Below are positions 1 to 5,918 of a stretch of DNA of 9,642 nucleotides, one piece after another. Under the pieces are notes generated by a model that saw nothing but the letters and a program-made list of their open reading frames with translations, was not told where the DNA came from and ran no database searches. Source of the stretch: Candidatus Bathyarchaeota archaeon (GTDB lineage: Archaea; Thermoproteota; Bathyarchaeia; Bathyarchaeales; Bathyarchaeaceae); NCBI GenBank assembly GCA_003662715.1, contig QMYO01000042.1:1-9642 (forward strand), given 5' to 3'. Made by a program: the position numbers and the translations under genes. Every line of letters starts with the position of its first letter. Position 1 is the first letter of the stretch.

Positions 1-1
1 C

Positions 2-211
2 GTTAACTTCACTATAGCCTCAAAGACTTATACGACAAACAAATCAATTAGTTTGCTAGAAGGACTTTACACTGTTACTATGCCTTCTACATGGATGAAT
101 GGCACCGACGAATACCTCTTTAGACACTGGGAGGACGATTCCACTAATCCGGTTCGCGTCGTATCTCTAAAATCTAACACAACTATCACAGCAACCTACG
201 GACTCGCGCAA
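2..211 (+). repeat. Surface-protein repeat copy 1 (type A, truncated)
   Basis: This is the remaining part of an in-frame ~82-codon repeat. It is type A, marked by FRHWEDDSTNPVR where type B copies have FVKWENNSTNPTR. Bases 1-87 are identical to 250-336 in copy 2, and bases 27-95 are identical to 1494-1562 in copy 5. Confidence 0.85.
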
Positions 212-2071
212 AATTATACTTTAACGGTTAATTCGGTTCCTATTGTTGACGTTAACTTCACTATAGCCTCAAAGACTTATACGACAAACAAATCAATTAG
301 TTTGCTAGAAGGACTTTACACTGTTACTATGCCTTCAACCTGGACGGTTGGCACTGACCAATATAACTTCGTGAAGTGGGAAAACAATTCCACCAATCCA
401 ACTCGTGTTGTATCTTTAACGTCCAACACAACCATCACAGCCATCTACAACCAGTCATACGTTAAAGTCTACGTTAACCAGACCCTCGGATACATACCTG
501 GACAACCTTCAGGCCAAACGGTCACGGTTGACATAATCATTGAAGTAACTAATATAACTGATAACAGCCCTGGAGGCATCGTTGGTTGGACAATAGACAT
601 ACAGGTTGACCCTGATGTCCTTAACCTTACCACAGCTATAGGAGCAGAACCTGGATACTTCCTATGGGAATTTGCAAACTTTTACTCCTATAGCGCTCCG
701 TCCCTCGACTTCTCTTTAAATGCAACAACAGGCTTCGGCGAAATTACGGAACTCTTGCTTGGTGTCCCCGGAGGGGCAGGCGATTATTGGAGCGGCTACA
801 AACTAGTATCCTTTAACATGACCTCAAAATCAGAGACCGCCTATTCCCTAATAGACCTAATTGACGTCTATTACATGACAGATAGCAAATGGTACCCAGT
901 TGACGAGGTTATAGACGGCTACTACAACCCAGTACCTGTCTTGACAGTGGAGTCAACACCTATCGATGGCATCAACTTCACTATAGACTCAACAACTTAT
1001 ACGACAAACACATCAATTAGCTTGCCGAAAGAAGCCACTGTTACTATGCCTTTAACTTGGACGGTTGACACCGACAAATATATCTTTAGGCATTGGGAGG
1101 ACAATTCCACTGATCCAGTGCGCACCCTAAATTTGGTATCTAACACAACCATCACAGCAACCTATGGGCTCGTGCAAAACTATACTTTAACTGTTAATTC
1201 AGAGCCTATTGCCGGGGTTAACTTCACTATAGGCTCAACAACTTATCTGACAAACACATCAGTTAGCTTACTTGAAGGCTCTTACACTGTTACTATGCCT
1301 TCAACCTGGATAGTTGGCGCTGACCAATATAACTTCGTGAAGTGGGAGAACAATTCCACCAATCCAACTCGTGTTGTATCTTTAACGTCCAACAAAACCA
1401 TCATCGCCACCTATGAACGCGTACTAGAAAATTATACTTTAACGGTTAATTCGGTTCCTATCGATGGCATCGACTTTACCATTAATGGGACGTCTTATAC
1501 GACAAACAAATCAATTAGTTTGCTAGAAGGACTTTACACTGTTACTATGCCTTCTACATGGACGGTTGGTACTGACCAATATAACTTCGTGAAGTGGGAA
1601 AACAATTCCACCAATCCAACTCGTGTTGTATCTTTAACGTCCAACACAACCATCACAGCAACCTACGAACTGGCGTTAACTCCTCCTGTAGCCTCTTTCA
1701 TTTTTTCACCAACCGAACCCATTGTAGGCGAGACAGTGACATTTAACGCATCAGCAAGCGCTGACGCTGACGGAACCATTGTTAGCTACTCTTGGGATTT
1801 TGGCGACGGAACCACTGAGACTTACGTGAAAGACGTAAACTTAACTGCCATCGCAACCCACGCCTATGAGGCTGCTGGAGACTACAATGTCACCTTAACC
1901 GTCACTGATGACGACGGACTAACTCACACCATAACAAAGACTATCACGGTAAAAGAAGCACCGCCTCCAGGCCTTCCATCATGGATATACGTGATAATCA
2001 TTGCAGTAATCGCCATTATAATAATAGGAACCGCTGTGTATTATCTAAAAATAAGACAGAAGCCAACGTAG
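2..2071 (+). CDS. Repeat-rich surface protein with cohesin-like and PKD domains, C-terminal anchor (5' end cut off)
   Basis: The reading frame is open to the left window edge, so the true start and signal peptide lie upstream; TTG at 53 is merely the first possible start codon inside a repeat. Counting the codon at base 2 as residue 1 (689 residues), the order is: ~82-residue repeats at 1-70 (partial) and 71-152; a cohesin-like domain at 153-312 (GIVGWTIDIQVDPDVLNL core); repeats at 313-392, 393-476 and 477-558; a PKD domain at 561-652 with the signature WDFGDGT at 598-604; a proline-rich linker; a membrane helix at about 661-682; and a short basic tail ending KIRQKPT. The second half of each repeat (F-x-x-W-E-x-N-S-T-x-P ... 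TTITATY) resembles the InlB B-repeat/Flg_new_2 families, and the first half resembles PEGA. About 33 N-x-S/T sequons and no cysteine fit an extracellular, glycosylated archaeal protein. The likely role is adhesion, display or scaffolding. No catalytic domain is visible, and the exact function is unknown. Confidence 0.85.
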   Translation, partial: VNFTIASKTYTTNKSISLLEGLYTVTMPSTWMNGTDEYLFRHWEDDSTNPVRVVSLKSNTTITATYGLAQNYTLTVNSVPIVDVNFTIASKTYTTNKSISLLEGLYTVTMPSTWTVGTDQYNFVKWENNSTNPTRVVSLTSNTTITAIYNQSYVKVYVNQTLGYIPGQPSGQTVTVDIIIEVTNITDNSPGGIVGWTIDIQVDPDVLNLTTAIGAEPGYFLWEFANFYSYSAPSLDFSLNATTGFGEITELLLGVPGGAGDYWSGYKLVSFNMTSKSETAYSLIDLIDVYYMTDSKWYPVDEVIDGYYNPVPVLTVESTPIDGINFTIDSTTYTTNTSISLPKEATVTMPLTWTVDTDKYIFRHWEDNSTDPVRTLNLVSNTTITATYGLVQNYTLTVNSEPIAGVNFTIGSTTYLTNTSVSLLEGSYTVTMPSTWIVGADQYNFVKWENNSTNPTRVVSLTSNKTIIATYERVLENYTLTVNSVPIDGIDFTINGTSYTTNKSISLLEGLYTVTMPSTWTVGTDQYNFVKWENNSTNPTRVVSLTSNTTITATYELALTPPVASFIFSPTEPIVGETVTFNASASADADGTIVSYSWDFGDGTTETYVKDVNLTAIATHAYEAAGDYNVTLTVTDDDGLTHTITKTITVKEAPPPGLPSWIYVIIIAVIAIIIIGTAVYYLKIRQKPT
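212..457 (+). repeat. Surface-protein repeat copy 2 (type B)
   Basis: This complete in-frame copy starts NYTLTVNSVP and ends just before the cohesin-like domain. It is type B (FVKWENNSTNPTR). Bases 353-441 are identical over 89 bp to 1571-1659 in copy 5, and the front part is identical to copy 1 over 87 bp. Confidence 0.85.
458..937 (+). other. Cohesin-like domain inside the first surface protein
   Basis: This domain spans about 160 residues. It shares with the protein at 7984-8985 the pattern V-Y/F-V-x-Q-x-L-G-Y-I, then GIVGW, VDP-x-VL, a GYFL segment, a hydrophobic TE-x-x-V/L-x-x-P-G segment, and D-x-x-W-x-P-V near the end. The VDPxVL segment matches the cohesin fold strand carrying Y/VDPxVL. 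The cohesin assignment rests on pattern recognition and is not backed by a profile search. Confidence 0.65.
938..1177 (+). repeat. Surface-protein repeat copy 3 (type A)
   Basis: This complete copy resumes directly after the cohesin-like domain. It carries the type A marker FRHWEDNSTDPVR and the linker GLVQ before copy 4, parallel to GLAQ between copies 1 and 2. It is the most diverged copy at the DNA level, with SLPKEA in place of SLLEGL. Confidence 0.8.
1178..1429 (+). repeat. Surface-protein repeat copy 4 (type B)
   Basis: This complete copy carries the type B marker FVKWENNSTNPTR. Its back half is nearly identical in DNA to copies 2 and 5, with single differences such as gag for gaa in the tryptophan motif. 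Its front half differs more (EPIAGVNFTIGSTTYLT). Confidence 0.8.
1430..1675 (+). repeat. Surface-protein repeat copy 5 (type B, mosaic)
   Basis: This is the last complete copy before the PKD domain. It is a DNA mosaic: the first ~33 bases match copy 2 (211-243), the next bases resemble copy 3 (TATCGATGGCATC), 1494-1562 is identical to copy 1 (27-95), and 1571-1659 is identical to copy 2 (353-441). Confidence 0.85.
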
Positions 2072-2092
2072 CGACAGAAGACGACCTTCCCC

Positions 2093-2106
2093 CTTTACTT
2101 TTTTTA
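2093..2106 (+). terminator. T-rich transcription end after the first surface gene
   Basis: A pyrimidine-rich stretch with seven consecutive T (2099-2105) begins about 22 bases after the stop codon. Archaeal RNA polymerase commonly terminates at such T tracts without a strong hairpin. Confidence 0.5.
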
Positions 2107-2119
2107 AATTAGCTCAAGA

Positions 2120-2140
2120 GTAAACTGTTTGCCAGTTTAC
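2120..2140. other. Hairpin in the 2072-2283 intergenic region
   Basis: GTAAACTG (2120-2127) and CAGTTTAC (2133-2140) are perfect reverse complements around a 5-base loop TTTGC. The hairpin sits downstream of the T tract. It could act in transcript end formation or stability, or be incidental. Confidence 0.45.
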
Positions 2141-2187
2141 ACAGCAGACCAAAAAATAAAACTAGAAAAATACAATAGAACTAAACA

Positions 2188-2207
2188 TGGAATAAATATT
2201 TATTCCA
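2188..2207. promoter_or_regulatory. Perfect 20-bp palindrome, candidate operator
   Basis: The half-site TGGAATAAAT is followed directly by its exact reverse complement ATTTATTCCA. It ends nine bases before the TATA-like element of the gene at 2284, which is where archaeal activators or repressors often bind as dimers. The AT-rich centre could alternatively be the TATA element itself. Confidence 0.45.
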
Positions 2208-2216
2208 ATTCGTAAG

Positions 2217-2226
2217 TTTATAATAT
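2217..2226 (+). promoter_or_regulatory. TATA-like element of the CARDB/cohesin gene at 2284
   Basis: TTTATAATAT would put the transcription start near 2243-2246 and leave a leader of about 40 bases. GGAG at 2271-2274 is a ribosome-binding site 9 bases ahead of the ATG at 2284. Confidence 0.55.
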
Positions 2227-2283
2227 GTAGTAAGAGATTCGGGAACAATCTCAACTAAAAAAAGAGAATAGGAGAAGAAAATC

Positions 2284-4290
2284 ATGAAAACCAATTATAC
2301 AATTAACGGAAAAAACCCTCTGCCCATGCTAATCCTCCTAATGCTTGTACTCAGCATACTCAGTACACTTGGCGTGAACGTGAAAATAGCTTCCGCTGAG
2401 GAATATCCCTCTATTTACATGGAGCCTGCGTATACGGATACAACGTTAACACTTGGCACAAACTTTACTATCTCGATTAAGACAGATTATAATGGAACTG
2501 ACATTCAAGGTTGGCAGTTTACTCTAAGCTATAATCCTTATGTTTTGCATGGCGTAGAAGTTGTTAATGGCGATCTCATCACTAAGGATAAGCATGCCTC
2601 AGCCTTGTTCCTGACCGGAGGCTTCAACAACACGGAAGGCAAACTAAGGAACACCGGCGCCATCTTCTTAGATACTGAGCCCGCTGACGGCGTGGACGTA
2701 ACTTCTGGACCCGGAACACTCGCCAACATAACCTTCACCGTAGTAGGATACGGCGCCACCCCCATAGCCTTCGGAAGAGGCCAGTCAGAAACTCTACTCT
2801 TAGGGTGGAACGCTACCCCCACCCAAGAATACCCATACGGCCAAGGATACCACATCATAGATGCAGAAACCATGCCAACCCACATCCAAGACAGCCTCCT
2901 CATCAACGTTCAACCAATCCATGACATAGCCATAGCTGCCATAAACGCTCCATCCCAAGTACCAATCGGGCAAACAGCACAAATTAACGTCACCATCGCA
3001 AATGAAGGCAACTACACAGAAAACGGCAACCTAACCCTCCAATACAACACCACCCCAATAGACACCAAATCATTCACCCTAACCAGAGGAGAATACAAAA
3101 CAATCCCCTTCAACTGGAGCACTACCGGTCTTGATCCAGGCAATTACACTTTGAATGTTACTGCAACCATTCCCGTGGATGAAGACCTAACCGACAACAC
3201 AAACACCACGTCAATTGAGCTTAAGTTAGCTCACAATGTAGTCGTCACCTATATAGCCGCTCCATCCACAACAGCACGTGGAGAAACAATATCCATTAAT
3301 GTAACTGTTGTGAACAAAGGTTCTTTTGACGAATCCGCAAATGTCACCCTTACCTATGATGACACCCTCATAGATTTTCAGATCAAAAATATAGCCGCAG
3401 GCGATTCAGCAACCGTTGAATTTAACTGGAACACTACTGGTCTTGATTTAGGCCTCTACACTTTGAATGTTACTGCAACCATTCCCGTGGATGAAGACCT
3501 AACCGACAACACTTATACCACAGACATCACGCTAAAGTTGGGCTACGACTTATTTGTTAGGCGCATGACAGCTTCTCCCCGTGATGCTGAAGCTGGAGAA
3601 ACCGTAAACATCACGGTTATCATAGAAAACAACGGCGCCTACAACGCAACCAACTTTAACCTTGCAGTCACCTATGACACAACTCTCATCGAAAACCAAA
3701 CAATTCCCCTACTACCCACAGGAGAATCCAAAACTCTAACAATCATTTGGGACACCACAAATATAGACCCAGGTTCATACACAATAACGACTGAAGCAAT
3801 CTTGGCAACAGATGAGGATCCGGCAAACAACAAAAAAACTGGAATAGTTAATCTTATAGTTCTTCACGACATAGCCATCACCAACGTAACAGTTTCCACA
3901 GATACAGCTAAAATCGGAGAATCCATATCCATCAACGTAACCGTTATGAACGAAGGCATTGAAAACGAAACTGTCACCGTAACCGTCTATTACAACGACA
4001 CTCAAATTGGAACACAATCCATCACGGAAATGGCATCTGGCGCATCTCAACTCTTAACTTTCAGCTGGGACACATCTAACGTGACTGCTGGAACCTACAT
4101 CATAAAGGCTGTAGCGACTCCAGTAGCCGGTGAGATGGACACAAATGACAACACATTTACAGATGTTACCGTAACCATTGAAAAGGTCCCAACTCAAAAT
4201 ATCCTTATCTATGTGGCAGCTGCAGGAGCAGTGATAATCATTATAATGGCAGTGGCTATTTACTTACTGAAAATTAGAAAACCAACATAA
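2284..4290 (+). CDS. Secreted, membrane-anchored protein with one cohesin-like and four CARDB domains
   Basis: The ATG start is supported by GGAG nine bases upstream and by the signal peptide that follows. Of 668 residues, 1-38 are a signal peptide (hydrophobic core 14-30, cleavage after IASA). A cohesin-like domain spans about 41-208 (SYNPYVL at 82-88, then VVNGDLIT). Four CARDB-type immunoglobulin-like domains of about 104 residues follow, at roughly 213-314, 317-418, 421-525 and 528-632; each has a HDIAI/YDLFV-like opening strand, G-E-x-x-x-I-N-V-T-V, a W-x-T or W-D-T strand and a D-x-x-x-D-N close. A membrane helix at about 639-662 precedes the tail LLKIRKPT. CARDB domains are adhesion-like modules found in archaeal and bacterial surface proteins. 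The protein has many N-glycosylation sequons and no cysteine. The likely role is an outward-facing stalk displaying the cohesin-like head; ligand unknown. Its closest relative in the window is the next gene. Confidence 0.88.
   Translation: MKTNYTINGKNPLPMLILLMLVLSILSTLGVNVKIASAEEYPSIYMEPAYTDTTLTLGTNFTISIKTDYNGTDIQGWQFTLSYNPYVLHGVEVVNGDLITKDKHASALFLTGGFNNTEGKLRNTGAIFLDTEPADGVDVTSGPGTLANITFTVVGYGATPIAFGRGQSETLLLGWNATPTQEYPYGQGYHIIDAETMPTHIQDSLLINVQPIHDIAIAAINAPSQVPIGQTAQINVTIANEGNYTENGNLTLQYNTTPIDTKSFTLTRGEYKTIPFNWSTTGLDPGNYTLNVTATIPVDEDLTDNTNTTSIELKLAHNVVVTYIAAPSTTARGETISINVTVVNKGSFDESANVTLTYDDTLIDFQIKNIAAGDSATVEFNWNTTGLDLGLYTLNVTATIPVDEDLTDNTYTTDITLKLGYDLFVRRMTASPRDAEAGETVNITVIIENNGAYNATNFNLAVTYDTTLIENQTIPLLPTGESKTLTIIWDTTNIDPGSYTITTEAILATDEDPANNKKTGIVNLIVLHDIAITNVTVSTDTAKIGESISINVTVMNEGIENETVTVTVYYNDTQIGTQSITEMASGASQLLTFSWDTSNVTAGTYIIKAVATPVAGEMDTNDNTFTDVTVTIEKVPTQNILIYVAAAGAVIIIIMAVAIYLLKIRKPT
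3145..3200 (+). repeat. Exact 56-bp direct repeat, first copy (CARDB 1)
   Basis: This stretch is identical to 3457-3512, exactly 312 bp (104 codons) downstream. It encodes the C-terminal strands of a CARDB domain (YTLNVTATIPVDEDLTDNT). Confidence 0.9.
3457..3512 (+). repeat. Exact 56-bp direct repeat, second copy (CARDB 2)
   Basis: This is the second copy of 3145-3200, at the equivalent place in the next CARDB domain. CARDB domains 3 and 4 lack it, so domains 1 and 2 share a recent duplication or conversion. Confidence 0.9.
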
Positions 4291-4293
4291 CCA

Positions 4294-4309
4294 TTTTCTC
4301 CTCTTTTTA
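4294..4309 (+). terminator. Pyrimidine-rich transcription end
   Basis: A T/C-only stretch runs TTTTCTCCTCTTTTTA three bases after the stop of the preceding gene. It contains a T5 run and has no clear hairpin, as is typical for archaeal terminators. Confidence 0.5.
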
Positions 4310-4359
4310 TACATAAACATCTATATCAGATTAATTGTGAATGCTGAAGGCACCAAAAA

Positions 4360-4369
4360 GTTTTAAAAT
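4360..4369 (+). promoter_or_regulatory. TATA-like element of the cohesin/CARDB gene at 4435
   Basis: GTTTTAAAAT is preceded by a purine-rich CCAAAAA that could serve as BRE. The predicted start near 4390 would give a leader of about 45 bases. Confidence 0.5.
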
Positions 4370-4421
4370 GTGAACGTTGAAGAGTGTGAGTATCTGATAG
4401 TCCATACACGAAATGCTTTGC

Positions 4422-4427
4422 AGGTGA
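4422..4427 (+). promoter_or_regulatory. Ribosome-binding site that sets the start at 4435
   Basis: AGGTGA matches the archaeal anti-Shine-Dalgarno complement. It lies 7 bases before ATG 4435 but only 1 base before the in-frame TTG at 4429, so the ATG is the better start. Confidence 0.65.
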
Positions 4428-4434
4428 ATTGAAA

Positions 4435-5811
4435 ATGAAAACAAAAACGTCATTAAAATTCTTCATTTCACTTCTTATCTTATCTTTATTAAGTGTAAAT
4501 ATTAACCTGATAGGCGTCTTGGCGGCGCAAGATACTCACGACGTAGCGGTTGTTAAAGTCACCGTTAATCCTGAAAGGGTGGGATTTGGATTAGATGAAA
4601 TAGTAAACATTATGGTTGTGGTTGCAAACCAAGGAGCGGAAAATGAAACCTTCAGCGTTACTGTTTCTTATGATAATACAGTCATTGGCACAAAAAACGT
4701 CACCAACTTAGCTCCAAGCATAAACACCACCCTAAACTTTGAGTGGAATACATCCAACTTAGCCGTTGGAACCTACTCCATTAACGCCACTGCCAGTTTA
4801 GTACCTAATGAAACTGACACCACTGATAACACAGTTATCTTAAAAGACGAAGTTTCCGTAGTTTCTCCCTACATGGTTATCCTTCCACGAAACACGAAAA
4901 ATACCACATTAACATCAGGAAACTATACGATCTCCATATACACAAACTATAACGGAAGCGACATCTGGGGTTACCAATTCATATTAACCTATAATCCTTC
5001 CGTTTTGTACGGCATCAAAGTTACTAACGGCGACCTCATAACCGGAGCCAACGCCAAATTCATCCCGGGCAATTTCGACAATACCATAGGACAACTAGGA
5101 CTGACAGGAGCATATGGCTGGGACGAAAGCACTGATCCACCAACTCTCGTAAACTTCACGGGACCAGGAGTACTGGCCTACGTCACTTTCACAATAGTTG
5201 GTGAGGGAGAATCACCTATAGAATTCGATATAATAGAGTCAAAATTGAAGAGAGCAAACGGCACCAACATCATAGATTCGATAACACACTTACGTGATGA
5301 TCCAACAGAGGGAAAATTTTTAGATGGCTCTTTTAAGAACGTTGAAGAAGTCCTCTACGATGTAGCTGTAATTGACATCAACGCTTCGCCGAAGAACGTA
5401 ACAGCAGGCGAGACCGTAACCATTAATGTTACCATCAAAAATAAGGGAAACACAATCGCAAGAGTTAAAGTAACGGTTTTCTGGGGCTACAATCCTATTA
5501 TTGGGCCTCTCTATAATATTGGAGAATTAGGCGATATTACTATCGGAATTGGAGAAACTAAGATCGTATCCTTCGAATGGGACACAACTGACACATCAGA
5601 AGGAAGCCAGCCTCTAACAGCCAGGATTGAGCTACTCGGCAGCATTACGGATGCCAATATGGAAGACAATGAATTAACAATCGAGGACGCTGTTATGGTG
5701 AAAGCGGCTGTAGGTACACCAATACCCATTTTGCTACTAATCGCTATTGCTATAGTTGTAATCGTAGCTATCGTAATCATATACATCATTATACGAAAGA
5801 TTAGAAAGTAA
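4435..5811 (+). CDS. Secreted, membrane-anchored CARDB / cohesin-like / CARDB protein
   Basis: From ATG 4435 the protein has 458 residues. A TTG two codons earlier is in frame but too close to the ribosome-binding site. Residues 1-31 are a signal peptide (KTKTS, then a hydrophobic core; cleavage near VLAA/QD). A CARDB domain spans about 35-143, a cohesin-like domain about 146-301 and a second CARDB about 308-423. A membrane helix at about 429-453 is followed by the basic tail RKIRK. The cohesin-like domain is a clear sister of that in the preceding gene: both carry YNG-x-DI, then QF-x-L-x-YNP-x-VL-x-G, V-x-NGDLIT, a G-x-F-x-NT segment and TF-T-V/I-VG. Here, however, it sits between two CARDB domains and not at the N-terminus, so the modules have been shuffled. 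The protein is probably displayed on the cell surface; its ligand is unknown. It lies 107 bases before dppB, with an apparent promoter in between. Confidence 0.87.
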   Translation: MKTKTSLKFFISLLILSLLSVNINLIGVLAAQDTHDVAVVKVTVNPERVGFGLDEIVNIMVVVANQGAENETFSVTVSYDNTVIGTKNVTNLAPSINTTLNFEWNTSNLAVGTYSINATASLVPNETDTTDNTVILKDEVSVVSPYMVILPRNTKNTTLTSGNYTISIYTNYNGSDIWGYQFILTYNPSVLYGIKVTNGDLITGANAKFIPGNFDNTIGQLGLTGAYGWDESTDPPTLVNFTGPGVLAYVTFTIVGEGESPIEFDIIESKLKRANGTNIIDSITHLRDDPTEGKFLDGSFKNVEEVLYDVAVIDINASPKNVTAGETVTINVTIKNKGNTIARVKVTVFWGYNPIIGPLYNIGELGDITIGIGETKIVSFEWDTTDTSEGSQPLTARIELLGSITDANMEDNELTIEDAVMVKAAVGTPIPILLLIAIAIVVIVAIVIIYIIIRKIRK

Positions 5812-5837
5812 CCTAAATCACACAAGCCTAAGTCATA

Positions 5838-5859
5838 CAAAAATGCCTGCTCGTTTTTG
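5838..5859 (+). terminator. Weak hairpin with T run after the 4435-5811 gene
   Basis: CAAAAATG (5838-5845) can pair with CGTTTTTG (5852-5859), with one G-T wobble, around a 6-base loop. The second arm holds a T5 run. The signal is AT-rich and of modest strength. Confidence 0.35.
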
Positions 5860-5866
5860 AATAAAA

Positions 5867-5874
5867 TTTAAATT
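5867..5874 (+). promoter_or_regulatory. TATA-like element of the dppBC pair
   Basis: TTTAAATT, set in a longer A/T stretch, predicts a start near 5894-5896 and a short leader. GGGTG at 5906-5910 is the likely ribosome-binding site, eight bases ahead of ATG 5919. Confidence 0.55.
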
Positions 5875-5918
5875 ATTAAAACGACTCAACATAGCACACT
5901 AAAGCGGGTGCAACTTTC

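Noticed and set aside
53..55. TTG at 53 as the start of the first gene
   Set aside because: The frame is open and encodes the same repeat upstream to the window edge (the block at 1-87 equals 250-336), and there is no signal peptide or ribosome-binding site. The gene starts outside the window.
1..1675. Repeats as a CRISPR array
   Set aside because: The repeat units are ~246 bp, in frame and coding, with no short palindromic repeats or unique spacers.
2538..2982. Minus-strand open frames opposite the 2284-4290 gene (122 and 60 codons)
   Set aside because: They lie wholly inside a well-supported gene, have no promoter or ribosome-binding site and no recognisable domain, and their composition is that of an antisense shadow.
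3775..4050. Minus-strand 91-codon frame
   Set aside because: It is antisense to CARDB domains 3-4. Its unusual cysteine and tyrosine richness is an effect of reading Asn/Thr-rich code backwards.
4429..4431. TTG at 4429 as start of the CARDB/cohesin/CARDB gene
   Set aside because: It lies one base after AGGTGA, which is too close. ATG 4435 has a 7-base spacing and is the commoner start codon.
2284..5811. The two anchored proteins as substrate-binding proteins for DppBC
   Set aside because: They share the signal peptide plus C-terminal anchor layout of archaeal binding proteins but contain only cohesin-like and CARDB domains, with no SBP_bac_5-type sequence.
5511..5840. Minus-strand 109-codon frame with a hydrophobic stretch
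   Set aside because: The hydrophobic part is the antisense of the membrane helix of the 4435-5811 gene. No independent evidence supports it.
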